A stretch of 64,000 nucleotides of DNA from Carallia brachiata. Lineage: Eukaryota; Streptophyta; Magnoliopsida; Malpighiales; Rhizophoraceae. Under the pieces are notes generated by a model, which had not been told where the DNA came from, searched no databases, and was given only the letters and a program-made list of their open reading frames with translations. The DNA lies in NCBI GenBank assembly GCA_021464245.1, contig JADCRB010000046.1, positions 4,040,220-4,104,219 of the forward strand, given 5' to 3'. Both the position numbers and the translations under genes were made by a program. Shown here one piece after another: positions 53,470 through 64,000 of this stretch. The stretch's first letter is position 1; each line of letters starts with the position of its first letter.

Positions 53470-54234
53470 TCAAAAGACCTTCGATACAGAGCATCCTTGA
53501 GTATATGAAGCGGGGAGCTCGTCGTTGAATTTCTGTCTTATGACGACGATCTTCGGGCAGCTTCCCGTGTGTAGGTAGTCAATGATTGGTTGGCGCCAAT
53601 CCTCGTCCTCCGCGAGACGTACAGATACAGCGTTGGCTGCTGTAGTTTCTTCATCATCCTTTTGTGGCACTATCCATTTCTGGCATACGGCAACAACTGT
53701 AGCCTGGATTTCTGACTTTGCAAGAGAAGTGGCCAGGTTAGCCAACGCGTCTGCCTGAGTGTTTTCTCGTCGAGGCACATGCTCCAAGGTGATGCTTTCA
53801 AATTCATCCATTAGCTGTCGAGCACGTTGATGGTAAGGTGCAAGGTCCTCTTTCTTCACATCATACAATCCTGTAAGTTGGTTGATGACGAGCTGGGAAT
53901 CTCCATGGACTTCTATAGTTGGAATCTTCATATCGACAGCCATTTGAAGACCAATGATCAAAGCCTGGTATTCAGCAACATTATTTGAACATAACTCACC
54001 GAGAATGATAGCATATGGTAGTATTTGTCGTTGAGGAGTGACAAACACTATACCGGCACCAGCACCATCACGCCTTGCTGCACCATCAAAGAACATCGTC
54101 CATGGTGGCAGTGTCTCAATGTAAAAGACCTCTTCATCTGGAAGATCATCTGTGAACTCCCAATCTGGGATAGGGTGATCTGCAAGGAAGTCTGCTAGAG
54201 CTTGTCCTTTGACTGCTTTTTGAGGCATAGACAA
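53470..54234 (-). CDS. Second, archaeal-type RNase H (aRNH) segment of pol
   Basis: An open 254-codon stretch. The RNase H fold is recognisable by WTMFFDGAARRDGAGAGIV (first catalytic Asp), NVAEYQALIIGLQMA (Glu), VHGDSQLVINQL (Asp) and RRENTQADALANLA (last Asp). This extra RNase H, placed after the RT-linked one and before integrase, is characteristic of the Tat lineage of Ty3/gypsy elements. The preceding RNase H is joined to it through a one-base frame change near 54220. Confidence 0.85.
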   Translation of the reverse strand: MSMPQKAVKGQALADFLADHPIPDWEFTDDLPDEEVFYIETLPPWTMFFDGAARRDGAGAGIVFVTPQRQILPYAIILGELCSNNVAEYQALIIGLQMAVDMKIPTIEVHGDSQLVINQLTGLYDVKKEDLAPYHQRARQLMDEFESITLEHVPRRENTQADALANLATSLAKSEIQATVVAVCQKWIVPQKDDEETTAANAVSVRLAEDEDWRQPIIDYLHTGSCPKIVVIRQKFNDELPASYTQGCSVSKVF

Positions 54235-55364
54235 TGTCGTAGCTTTGTAGGATTACTGCCCACTTGGCAAGTCGTCCTGACAAGATTGGTCTAGATAAGA
54301 TATTTGACAGGATCAGCTCTGGCAATGAGACGTACCGTGTGAGCTGCATGTAGTGCCTCAGCTTGTCAATGGCAAAGAACAGTGCTAGACATGTCTTTTC
54401 AATGGGCGAATAACTCAGCTCCGGACCGTTTAGTGTTCTGCTCAAGTATACAGGGCAACTTCCTTTCCCTGCTCGTTTTCCTGTGCAAGCAAGGCTCCCA
54501 AAGATCTTTCCTGCGCTGCAATGTAGAGAATCAACGACTTTCCTTGAATTGGAGCTCCCAGGACTGGTGGATTGGAAAGGTACTTCTTTATGCTCTCAAA
54601 GGCTTTGCTGCAAGCTTCGTCCCACTCGAAGTTGACATCCTTCTTCATCAACCGATGGAAAGGTTGACATCTCCCAGCTAAATTGGAGATGAAACGGCGA
54701 ATGTAGGCCAGCTTTCCTTGTAGACTTCGCAGCTCGTGCAGGTTTTTAGGTTCAGGCATCTTTTGAATTGCCTCAACCTTTGACTGATCAACTTCGATTC
54801 CACGATGGCGCACCACGAACCCAAGAAACTTTCCTGATGTGACACCGAATGCGCACTTGAGAGGGTTCATTTTGAGCTGATGCCTCCGAAGTCTTTCGAA
54901 CACTGTCTTGAGATCCTCGAGGTGGTCTTTGCGCTTCTTAGTCTTTACAACTAAGTCATCAACATAACATTCTACAATCTTGTGCAGCATGTCATCAAAA
55001 ATTTTTTGCATAGCACGTTGATAAGTGGCGCCAGCATTTTTAATCCAAACGGCATAACTTTGTAGCAGTATATACCTTTTGGGGTGCGGAATGCTGTCAA
55101 CTCCTCGTCTTCTGGTGCCATTCTGATTTGGTTATAGCCTGAAGAACCATCCATGAAAGACAATGCTTCGTGACCCGTTGTTGCATCGACTGTGATCTCC
55201 GTTATGGGCAACGGAAAGTCATCTTTCGGGCAGGCCTTGTTAAGATCTCGAAAATCAACACATACCCTCAACTGTCCATTCTTCTTTCTTACCGGGACAA
55301 TGTTGGCAATCCACGTTGGGTAGGTGACCTCTCGGATGAAGCCGGCATTGATCAGCTTGTTCAC
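54234..55364 (-). pseudogene. Reverse transcriptase and RT-linked RNase H (frameshifted)
   Basis: Sense order: RT fingers/palm with PVRKKNGQLRVCVDFRDLN, FMDGSSGYNQI, KVMPFGL, then the catalytic YVDDLVVK and the thumb (KCAFGVTSGKFLGF), followed by the RNase H-like connection (FEWDEACSKAFESIKKYL, ALLAQENEQG, YSPIEKTCLALFFAIDKLRHYM). The pieces lie in three frames (55364-54972, 55011-54442, 54445-54146). Catalytic aspartates are intact, so the breaks look recent or technical. Confidence 0.88.
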
Positions 55365-56058
55365 CTCCTCCTCGATTTGTGGAATGAGTTCCGGGCGGAA
55401 CCGTCGTTGTGGCTGCTTGACAGAACGGACACCTTCTTTACTGCTAGACGATGCACCGCAATTTTTGGGTCAAGTCCAGGCATTTCTTTGTAACTCCATG
55501 CGAACACGTCCCTGTATTGACTTAATACCTGAACATATTCTTGCTCTTCTTCTACAGTAAGTAAAGCACTTACAAATGTAGGTCGAGGATCTTCCGGAGA
55601 GCCAAGATTGACCTCCTTGAGTTCATCAACAGTTGCTTGGCCACCATCTTCAAGTTCCGGGGGAGCCTCCTTCACTTCACCATCTGATGAGTCGGAATCA
55701 GCCTCCTCGCTAATTGTGACATGAAATGCAGAACCTCTGACTTCACCTTCTTTGTTTGACTGGATAAGCCTGTCTGTTTGGTGGTGGTGGTGATGGCACG
55801 TGCATCAGCTGCTCGGCTTCGGCTCTTTAGCGTGATCCGCACAGGTGACTTCTCCTGATAGCCTAAGCCAGGTCGGGACTGTGATGTTTGAGAAGCGGCG
55901 CCATGTGTGGACGGCAGCGTACCCATTGTGCTCGGGTTTGAAAGTCATAGCCCGCCTTTGCCAAAAGCTTGTATGCATTAGGATCAAATCCTTCATGTGT
56001 CTTCTTTCTGGAAGTGAGCCGCCTTCGACTGCCCCCGTGTGTGGTTTGACGAAGCCTT
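55365..56058 (-). pseudogene. Pol linker between protease and RT (decayed)
   Basis: Low-similarity linker with acidic stretches and the pre-RT motif FAWSYKEMPGLDP (about 55530-55490), which precedes RT in plant Ty3/gypsy elements. Several frame changes. Confidence 0.6.
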
Positions 56059-57516
56059 TTAATGGTTTTGAAGAAAAACCGGCTCAATCTTTGGTATCGG
56101 CAGAGTGTAAGTCTCCTTCAGGTTGTGCAGCTCTTTTGTCTTGGGTTGGCTATATCCTTGCTCTTGTTTAGGATCAATACAATAAGAGAAAGGGGGTTGA
56201 CCTTCTGAGCGTCGTGACTTGGCACATAGCGTAGGACTGGAGTGGAGCTTGAAGATGCAACATCCTTCGACGAAGTTCAGCAGGCTGTGGCAGCTTTTCA
56301 TTTGTTGGAGCCTGGGGTTGGGCATTGGCAGGTTCTTCGACAGCTTTTCCCTTTTTGTGGATGCCCCAGTCCAAGTAGCTTTTGATGGAATGATCTCCGG
56401 ATTGTCTGTGTCGGTGTAGAAGACTGCATCCGCCAAATGTGATTCAGCATCATCGAACGGCTTTAAGTCAGCATTGACCTTTTGAACGCCACCATTGTAG
56501 TACTTGAAGCACTGATGCAGGCTTGAGAGCACAACTCCATTTCCATGAATCCATGGTCGTCCTAGCAACATCTTATATGTGGTACGTGCATCAATCACGT
56601 GAAATAGAGTGCTAGAAGTGAGATTACCGATAGTTAGCTCCAAGCGAATCATCCCAATTGCTTTCTGTCCTCCTTGATTAAAGCCATGAATCATCAAGCG
56701 GCTGTCTGATAATTCATCAATGCCGATGCCGAGCTCCTTTATGGTGGATTTTGGGATAATATTGACTGCTGACCATCGTCGATCAGAATACGTCGGACCT
56801 TCTGTTCTCTCACATAGCCTGATACATACAGCGGCCGATTGTGGGGTTTGGACCCCAGCAGGAGATCCTCATCTGAAAATGAGATAGCAGAGTAACATCC
56901 GACGTGATTTTGGTCCGCCTGTTGCTCCGCTGAGTTAGACTCATTTGATGGCTGTGATTCAGCTGAGGTCTGGAGAGTATTGCTGACTTGATTTTGCCAC
57001 ACTTCTGTTGATTGCAAAGCTATAAACAGCTGAGGGTTAGCGAGAAGGGTTTGGAGAGCTTCATATACCTTCTCCGTTGTCGACTTTTTGTTGTCGAGCG
57101 GCTCCTCCTTACGTGTGTCACCTCTTCTGATGGTTTTGAAGTGATGGTGGTTGGTTTGCCGAGGTTACGCCTTCCTGGTCCAGAATGATTTTATTCTGGC
57201 TTTTGAGCTTCATGATTAGCTCCTTCAGGACGAAACATTTCTCGGTTGGATGACTTACTATCCGGTGATATTTGCAGAATCTGGATCGCTGACTCGATCC
57301 TTTTCATTCGGCCGCTTGCACTCTGGGAGTTCGATCAGCTTCGCCTCCAGAGTTGGTCAAGGATGTCGGGGACGTCTGAGTCGGGAATGGATACTGCTTC
57401 TGCTCCAACTCTCGCAATGTCACCTTCCGCCTTTCCTGTTGTTTTGGCTGAGTTATTTGGGTCGGAGGATTTACCTTGGCTTTAGCCCACTTTTACTGGT
57501 GCGGCTTCAACAGTCA
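56059..57516 (-). pseudogene. Gag C-terminus (zinc knuckle) and aspartic protease (decayed)
   Basis: After the gag frame ends, minus-strand sequence near 57290-57200 still reads FCKYHRIVSHPTEKCFVLK, a CX2H-type knuckle usual for this lineage. The retropepsin follows: VRRILIDDG active-site region (about 56780-56750), then in another frame ELTIGNLTSSTLFHVID and the conserved YKMLLGRPWIH (about 56590-56560). The active-site triad reads DDG. Frame switches separate knuckle, active site and flap. Confidence 0.75.
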
Positions 57517-58815
57517 TCACTTCTTTCCTTTTCCGGAGCTGTTGGGTTTCTTAATCTCCCTTCTGCCCCCTTGCTGGTCCAACTGGATGGGAACCGTGCC
57601 TCCGGAAGTCTGGATGCTTATCTCCATATCATGTGCGCGGGTCGCCATTCTTCGAAGTTCGGGGTTTGACACCCTGCAGGATGTATAACAGCTCCCAATG
57701 CATTCCTGGATGCACATCTCCACGGCAGAAGTCTCCGTCAGGCGATCTTTGCAGTCCAAGCTGAGGGCACGCCATCTGTTGATGTATTCGACAACGGGCT
57801 CTCCTTTTCTTTGTTTGGTGCTGGTAAGCTCCATCATACTTACCGTCCTTCGAGTGCTGAAAAATCTGTTGAGGAACTCTCGTTGTAGCTGTTCCCAACT
57901 GTCGATCGATTCTGGTTCAAGATTTATGAACCAGGTGAAAGCGGTCTCCCTGAGTGAACGAACAAACTGCTTCACCAAGAGATCTCCGTAAGTCCCTGCG
58001 TTGTTGCAGGTTTCAACGAAGTGGGCGATGTGCTGTTTGGGATCGCCTCGTCCGTCGAATTGTTGAAATTTGGGCGGCTGGTAGCCCAAGGGCATGTTGA
58101 GACTTTCGATCCGTCTGGTGTACGGTTTGACGTACATCTGTGATCCTTGGAAGGATGTAGCTTGTTGCAGTCGGATCGTATTGGCTATCATTTCCTGCAA
58201 TTGTTGAACAGATAGCGAAGCTATAGAATTTGAGGGTGGCAGCTGTGTAGAACTACCTGGTCGCTTTTCTGCAGGGAAGACGTCGGCTGGTGTGGCTTCT
58301 GGAGTGAAACCGGGTGGATATGGTTGCTCCTCGCGGATTTCGGGATCAACTTGGATCGGGCTTTTTCCTTTGAGAGCTGCGATCTGTTGATCTTTTTCCT
58401 CCACGACTCTGATCAGCTGTAAAATTTTGTTCTCCAATTCTGAAATTCTTTCCTCTGTGCTGGTTGTGTTGGTCATCATGACGGCAACAGATGAGGCTCC
58501 GGGAAAGACTGGGGGAGAAAACTCTTCTGATTCTTCTGTGTGAGTCGGATTTTGTTGAGCAGGCTTCGTCGTGTTGCCCCCGACTTCGATCGGGGTGGGT
58601 GATCGACTCCTCCATGCGGCAAGAGAGTCAGGGGAGAGATCCTGTTGTGCAAGCTGTGGACTCTCCATTTCGACATTTTGTCGGGTTTGGACGGCAAGAA
58701 ATTGTGTCCGTCCCCGGGTTTCTGGACCTGCGTACCCAGGTAGGGTAGTTGATGCAGGCAATGGAGCCGTTGCCTTCTTTTTTGTGGCAGCAGTTGTACT
58801 CCTTTTCGGTGCCAT
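57517..58815 (-). CDS. Gag (432-codon open frame)
   Basis: The ATG at 58815 follows the T-rich leader. The N-terminal ~200 residues are low-complexity, with a coiled-coil segment (ISELENKILQLIRVVEEKD). Residues ~240-360 match the plant Retrotrans_gag capsid domain: PPKFQQFDGRGDPKQHIAHF, AFTWFINLEPESIDSWEQL, FLNRFFSTRR. The frame ends at a TGA before the zinc knuckle, which is found further on in another frame. Confidence 0.9.
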   Translation of the reverse strand: MAPKRSTTAATKKKATAPLPASTTLPGYAGPETRGRTQFLAVQTRQNVEMESPQLAQQDLSPDSLAAWRSRSPTPIEVGGNTTKPAQQNPTHTEESEEFSPPVFPGASSVAVMMTNTTSTEERISELENKILQLIRVVEEKDQQIAALKGKSPIQVDPEIREEQPYPPGFTPEATPADVFPAEKRPGSSTQLPPSNSIASLSVQQLQEMIANTIRLQQATSFQGSQMYVKPYTRRIESLNMPLGYQPPKFQQFDGRGDPKQHIAHFVETCNNAGTYGDLLVKQFVRSLRETAFTWFINLEPESIDSWEQLQREFLNRFFSTRRTVSMMELTSTKQRKGEPVVEYINRWRALSLDCKDRLTETSAVEMCIQECIGSCYTSCRVSNPELRRMATRAHDMEISIQTSGGTVPIQLDQQGGRREIKKPNSSGKGKK

Positions 58816-58839
58816 TTGATGTGCTGAACACCTGTAAAA

Positions 58840-59054
58840 TTTTTTTTTTTTTTTTTTTACTTTTTTTTTTTACTTTTTTTTTACTTTTTTACTTTTTACT
58901 TTTTTTACTTTTTACTTTTTTTTTTACTTTTTACTTTTACTTTTTTTTTTTACTTTTTTTTTTTCTTTTTTTTTTTCTTTTTTTTTCTCTCTCGGCTCCC
59001 CTTTTACCTCTTTTTTTTTTTTTTTTTAAGGAACAAGAGATGGGAGGTGAAGAT
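58840..59054. repeat. Low-complexity 5' leader of the retrotransposon
   Basis: In sense, repeated A-runs separated by GTA (AAAAAGTAAAAAG-like) lie between the PBS and the gag ATG. Such homopolymer tracts are prone to length change. Confidence 0.8.
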
Positions 59055-59072
59055 GTCCCACCGAGCGTGCCA
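59055..59072 (-). other. Primer-binding site
   Basis: The sense strand reads TGGCACGCTCGGTGGGAC, six bases after the 5' LTR end. It starts with TGG, complementary to a tRNA 3' CCA end. The priming tRNA is not identified from sequence alone. Confidence 0.55.
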
Positions 59073-59078
59073 AAAATT

Positions 59079-59935
59079 TGTAAAGCGTAAATTTCGAGCC
59101 TAAAACAATTAAACTCGAAAATACAAAAAAAATTACAAATAAAAATTTAAAATAAAAGAAAATTTACGTGGGGTCGATCTCCGTAGATCCTCCGATTAGT
59201 GTTCCTTTTTTGACTCCGTCAAGGGCTGCACGAGCTTGATCTTGACAGAATAAATTCCACAGATTTTTCTTGAACTAGGTAGACTGAAACCGGATCTGAT
59301 TTGGACGTTTTGACTACGGTTAGAACCGTAGAGACCAGATCTGAGCCGATCTGACTTAATTTCACCGAGAGTCGAAGAGACTTGTTCTCGGATGAGCTGC
59401 CTGGATTTTGCTGAGGGCCGTATGAGGCTTAATCCCAGCCGGATTTGTAGTAATTTGATATTTTTAACTCTATATTCTCAGAAATTCAGATCTAGAACGA
59501 TCCAAGAATATAAATTTAAAAATAACTTTAGAAATGGAAACAGCAAATTTTTTGGGCCTTACCCCTGAAATATCTCTCAAAACGGAGTTAGGAGAGTATA
59601 CTGCTAAGTAAAAGCACGTAAGAAAAGGAGAAATTTTCTTGAGAGATTTTCAAAATTTTCTTTTTCTCTCAAATTCTTTGAATTTTTCTGTTTACAGATT
59701 TGCTGAATGTATTTTGAACTGGGGGGCAGGGGCCTATTTATAGGGTTCCTTTCCCATGTGAACATCACATGGGAAAGGAATCTTTTTTCCTTTAATTTTT
59801 CTTTGGCCGGCGTTGCCAATTCAAAATTGGCAACGCCGGCCATTGAATTCAATGGCAATTGAATTCATTGAATTCAATGGCCATTGAATTCAACGAATTC
59901 ATTTTTTTTTTTTTTTTTTTTTCTTTCTGTTTACA
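59079..59935 (-). repeat. 5' LTR
   Basis: 857 bp, nearly identical to 49481-50344, with shorter A/T runs. It carries the same TATA box, hairpins and TGAATTCA cluster. The flank TTTAG completes the target duplication. Confidence 0.95.
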
Positions 59936-59940
59936 TTTAG

Positions 59941-60179
59941 GTTAAACACAACTACATAAATGTTTTTTAAGTGATTATTTTGTACACAATATATAAATTA
60001 TAAGACATTAAAATAAAATTATACGATATATCAAAAGAAATTATATAATATAAATAATTAGTCAATAAAATATTTTTTTATGAGCGATTACCTGTGTCGT
60101 ATTTTTTCTTTGGCATATTATATAATTTTCTTATAATTACACTGTTATATTGTATAATTAGTCTGTTATATCATATATA
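59941..60179. other. AT-rich flank of the retrotransposon
   Basis: No gene or repeat recognised. Confidence 0.5.
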
Positions 60180-61628
60180 ATAGGTAGTTTATATTTATCA
60201 TCCTAAAAATAGGATGTATTTACAACTGACATCTCTTAATTAAAAAAATTACAAAAAAATATACTAAATTTTATTTGCGGTTACAAAAAACATATTCCGT
60301 TAAGTGACCGTCAGTAAAAGTTATTTTTAATTGCAAAAAAGCTATTATAAATGAGTTAAAGGGTCTAAAATACCCTTACATGTACAATATCCCAAAAAAA
60401 TTAAAAAAATTGCTTATCTTCTTCTTAACGAGGGACACAAGAACAGAATAAACAGCAATGGAATCAAGGCATGGATGATAGATCCACCACCACCGTCACC
60501 AACAAATCAAAAGGCCCATCATCGAAATCCAAGCAATCAAGATGCAACCCACAAAAATTATCACGGTGTTCATCCAAAAGCAAAATCTGTATCCTACCAA
60601 CATCTTCGAACTCCAAATCAGAGTTAAAGAAAGAAAATTCTCCACAAAAATTCTTTGAGTTTATTACAAAGAGCAAGTATGTGTGTCTCTTCTACCTCTA
60701 ATTTCTGTTCCAAATTTTGAATTTTTTTCCCCAAAAAAAGTCGATTTGAAAAAAAAATAAAAATATTTTCTTGTTTGGTATCCAATCCAAGCCCATTAAC
60801 TTATTGTCTTCTTCTTCCAATTTATGTTCCAAACTTAAATTTTTTTTCCTAGAAAATTTTGATTTGGAAAAAAAATCAAAATATTTTCTTTTTTTGGATT
60901 TTTCTTTTTTCCAAAAAAAGAAAATGAAAAAGTATTTAGTTAAATAATTAGAGAATTCATGTTGATCATCTGTATAAAAATCCATGGTTTTGTTGGGTTT
61001 GGTAAAATGAGTTATGAAGAGATAAAGAAAAGAGGAAGGAAAAGATGGCTTTAAATTGCACATACTTGGCTAAGTTATAGTCATTAGATGGATGACTTTG
61101 TGATGAACGAATGTGATGTTGTTTAACATTTTTCTTTCTTTCCTTTTTTCTCCTCCTTTAACAAGCCTTTGAGACAGAAGATTGTTGGATTACCTTGGTT
61201 ATTGGCGAAGAAAGATCCAACACAAGCACCAACAAAACTACCATACTTGAGGACTGCAATTGTCCAATTGCCAATTTTTGTAGAACTTAATCTTAATTTT
61301 GCACTCATCAAAAGTTTGGTAAGTGTTAATTTCTTCTTTTTCTTCTCTCTGCCCATCATCTCAACTTATTTGTTGGGTTTTGGTTTTAGAATTGAAAGAA
61401 AAAATGAGATTTAAGGTGGCTGAGGAGGTTGTAAAGTTAAATTAAGATTTTCTAACTTTTATATATATATATATATATATATATCAGGGTATGAAGGTCA
61501 ATTTACATTTTTCGTCTGAGTTGATTAACAGCTGTTAGTTAAAGTATGTTTTTTATAATTTCTAAAATTACAGTATATCAGTTGTAAATACGCCATATTT
61601 TCAAGGTGATAAATATAAACTTCCCCAT
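60180..61628. mobile_element. Candidate non-autonomous element with long inverted ends and exon-like cargo
   Basis: 60182-60235 (gtttatatttatcatcct...gtatttacaactga) is repeated in inverted orientation at 61572-61625 with ~80% match by eye; similarity may extend further in and out. The interior holds non-AT-rich patches at 60455-60680 and 61150-61325. The latter is bounded by splice-like sites on both strands but matches no family I know. No target duplication could be fixed. Confidence 0.4.
61461..61484. repeat. (AT)n microsatellite
   Basis: An uninterrupted AT dinucleotide run. Confidence 0.9.
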
Positions 61629-63105
61629 ATATAGTTGCCACGAAATAGCCATTCAAAAAACAGTCCAAAAATTTTTTGGTTTTAAATTTTACTTAATTTC
61701 TTGTTGTGATTTTAATTTAAAAAAATTAAGCGAATGGGGTTTTGGCCCAACAACCTATCTACGTGGATCTTACCGTGCAATTCTATTACGTCCGCATCAT
61801 TAGTTTTGTGTGGTCAACAAGGCACGCCATTAATTTTGTTGATTAAAATTAATATCATGATATATTTATTATAAATTTTTTTATAAAATCTAAAATGTTC
61901 TTTTTATAAGATTGTGATATATTTGTTAATTTGAGTGGAAGTGGTGATTTTTTAAAATATTAACCAAAAAAAAATTATTTTTCGTTAAATTAGTTGGAAA
62001 CTTTTTTTTTTCCATCCAGAGATGTTGATTCTGTCTTGAATTTTATAGAAAATTATTTCGTGATTTTGTTTTTCTTTTCGATTTAATGTGGGATCTAAAC
62101 GTGGAAACCCAGCAATGGCTTTGATTAATATTACAACAATCGCCTGATGGCTACGATTGCTAAGCAATAAAAGCAAAAATCCCAAAATTGGGGAAACCAA
62201 TCCTTGCGTGCAATAAATTCATTAGCTAAATATATCAGCAATTCAAATCATTCACGGCAATGTCAGATTTTTTTTTTTCCCCCAAAGGAAACAAAAATGC
62301 ACAAAATAAATAGCCATCAATATAATTAAGGAAAATATTTGATGAATGTAAATTAAGTAGAATTAAAGTAAAATTAAAATAATATAAATTGTTAGATAAT
62401 TTAATTTAAAAATAGAAATAGATAAATTATTAGATATTATTAAATAAATTGATAATCCATTTATGTTTTCTTACTCTTTTTGTTTGAACAAAAAAAACAT
62501 ATGTATTGCCACTATGTAGGTCATTGTATGTACGAATTAAGATCGAAAGTCACTCATTACATTCTCAATCAATCTATCTTGTAGAAAGAACCTGTCGCTA
62601 AAACACTGATCGGACCGAGTGGGCCCATCCCACGTCTAGTCTCAGTATTAATGAGTTTTGAACTAAATATTATGTTATACAATCTCGTCCATTTTGTAGA
62701 AAAGTGACGATAATGAAATCTAAACCCTGGCTAATATGAAAAAAAAACATAACGATTTGCCAGCAATCTACTACTTTATAAGTGATTTTATATTTTCTGA
62801 CCCTCTATTTACCTAATGATGCTTATTAATTAATGCCATGTCTCATACAACAATATAAGACGAGGTATATTGATTGTAGTTGTTTGATTTTTACCGTCAG
62901 ACTTCAATTAATATAACTTTCGTCCAAATCCAATAGATTATACTTTTGTTTTTTTTTTTTTTCCTTTTGAACCAAAAAAACATATAACTCAGGCGTAAAT
63001 CATTACACTCACACAAGATTTGCCATGGTTGTTGTGGGGGATTTCCCATCCAATCAAAGGGCAATTACCAATTCTAACTCAGGCGCAGTTTTTGTCTTGG
63101 AGGTG
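61629..63105. other. AT-rich intergenic DNA
   Basis: Only chance open frames. A patch at ~62600-62650 is GC-richer (cggaccgagtgggcccatcccacg) but unidentified. Confidence 0.5.
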
Positions 63106-63900
63106 TGTAAAGCGTAAATTTTGAGACTAAAATAATTAAACTCGAAAATACAAAAATAAATTACAAATAAAAATTGTAAAAATAAAAGAAAATTTACGTG
63201 GGGTCGATCTCCGTAGATCCTCCGATTAGTGTTCCTTTTTTTGACTCCGTCAATGGCTGCACGAGCTTGATCTTGACAGAAATAATTTCCACAACTTTTT
63301 TTTGAACTGGGTAGACTGAAACCAGATCTGATTTGGACGTTTTGACTACGGTTAAGAACCGCAAAGATCTGATCTGAGCCGATCTGACTAAATTTCACCG
63401 AGGGTTGAAGGGACTTGTTCTCGGATGAACTGCCTGAATTTTACTGAGGGCCGTATGAGGTTTAATTCCAGCCGGATTTATAATATTTTGATATTTTTCA
63501 GATCTATATTCTCACAGATCCAGATTTGATATAATCGGAGAATATAAATCTAAAATAACTTTAGAAACGGAAATAGTAATTTTTTTTTTTACTTTGCACC
63601 TGAGATATCTTTCTCAAAAGAGTTAAAAATATATCACAGAGTACACAATTTTTTTTTTTGCTATCTCTCTCTCTCTTGTTTTTTTTTTCGCTTGCATTCT
63701 CTGCTTCTTTTTTTTTTTTCGCTTCCTTCTTTCTGCGCTGTTCTTCTTTCTGCGCTTGCTGCTTTCTTAATTTGGGGAGGCCAATTTATAGGCCTCCCCC
63801 ACCTGCCTGCCACCAACCATTTGGTTGGTGGCATTCAAGGTTGGCAGCTGCCAACCACTATTATTATTATTATTATTTTTTAAAAATTTATTTGTTTACA
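63106..63900 (-). repeat. 3' LTR of a second, diverged family member
   Basis: 795 bp, starting (sense) TGTAAACAAATAA at 63900 and ending GCTTTACA at 63106. The R/U5 half aligns with the LTRs at 49481 and 59079 with scattered substitutions. The U3 half differs: it has two other perfect palindromes (63808-63833 and 63839-63856) in place of the hairpins and TGAATTCA array, while keeping a TATAAATT box (63783-63790). Confidence 0.9.
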
Positions 63901-64000
63901 AATGCCCCCACTTCAAGGGTCGGTAAGAAAGAATTTTACAGAGATGATTCGAACCGAGTCTTGAAGTCCAGTTTGAAATTTGAAAACGTCCTGATGAACA
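63901..64000 (-). mobile_element. PPT and 3' internal end of the second element (continues beyond the window)
   Basis: The PPT-like GTGGGGGCATT (sense) abuts the LTR. The next ~90 bp align with 50345-50440 of the complete element (cttcaagggtcggtaag, gtcttgaagtccag). Whether it carries a WOX ORF cannot be seen. Confidence 0.85.

Larger units (their letters stand above)
49481..59935 (-). mobile_element. Complete Ty3/gypsy Tat-lineage LTR retrotransposon carrying a WOX gene
   Basis: LTRs are 49481-50344 (3') and 59079-59935 (5'). Both begin TG and end CA and are nearly identical: four or so substitutions plus small indels. The flanks are TTTAG at 49476-49480 and 59936-59940, a perfect 5-bp target duplication. 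Internal order in sense (right to left): PBS, low-complexity leader, gag, zinc knuckle, protease, RT, RNase H, second archaeal-type RNase H, integrase without chromodomain, tandem-repeat region, WUSCHEL-related homeobox ORF, untranslated tail, PPT. Dual RNase H and an extra 3' region are features of the Tat lineage. The reading frame of gag-pol changes repeatedly (at least eight switches between gag and the end of integrase), so this copy is not autonomous as sequenced, although the LTRs indicate recent insertion. Confidence 0.95.

Overview
The window is nuclear DNA of a flowering plant, most likely a eudicot. The evidence is intron-containing genes with GT..AG junctions, very AT-rich intergenic DNA, an apoplastic 7S-globulin gene cluster, tRNA-derived SINEs including an Au-type one, Mutator-like MITEs and a Tat-lineage Ty3/gypsy retrotransposon. 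I cannot name the species; a woody rosid such as Citrus is only a guess.

Layout. 1-18.8 kb: a tandem array of four basic 7S globulin/EDGP-like genes on the + strand (about 6.2, 9.7, 14.3 and 17.1 kb). Their flanks were copied with them. Only the fourth (17056-18372, 438 codons) is intact. Copy 1 has a 40-nt deletion, copy 2 has a +1 and a -2 indel, and copy 3 has its middle third replaced by foreign AT-rich DNA. A LINE 3' fragment lies upstream of copy 1, and a 1.57-kb inverted-repeat element lies between copies 2 and 3. 18.8-29 kb: gene-poor, with repeats and a MULE-like MITE. 29.6-35.5 kb: a ten-exon subtilase gene of the SBT2.5/2.6 type (+) that has lost one base in exon 8. 36.2-46.2 kb: a probable multi-exon minus-strand gene that I do not recognise. 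It encodes a coiled coil, and its interior contains a tandemly duplicated, partly triplicated block. 46.3-49.5 kb: MITEs and a broken N-acetylglutamate kinase fragment.

49,481-59,935 is a complete LTR retrotransposon in minus orientation. It has 864/857-bp LTRs, a TTTAG target duplication, a PBS and PPT, then gag, protease, RT, RNase H, a second archaeal-type RNase H and integrase, which is the Tat-lineage domain order. The LTRs are nearly identical, yet gag-pol changes reading frame many times. Between the end of pol and the 3' LTR, in the sense orientation of the element, lies an unbroken 207-codon ORF. It encodes a WUSCHEL-related homeobox protein with a homeodomain (residues 17-78), a WUS box (TLPLFP, 165-170) and a C-terminal EAR-like LDLEL. 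A TATA-like box sits about 90 bp upstream of its ATG. The U3 part of the LTR carries two perfect hairpins and four TGAATTCA palindromes within 49 bp. A retroelement carrying what looks like a functional stem-cell-type transcription factor is the most unusual thing in the window. A second, diverged member of the family starts at 63,106 and runs off the right edge.

The rest of the right flank (59.9-63.1 kb) is AT-rich. It contains a candidate 1.4-kb element with long imperfect inverted ends around exon-like sequence.
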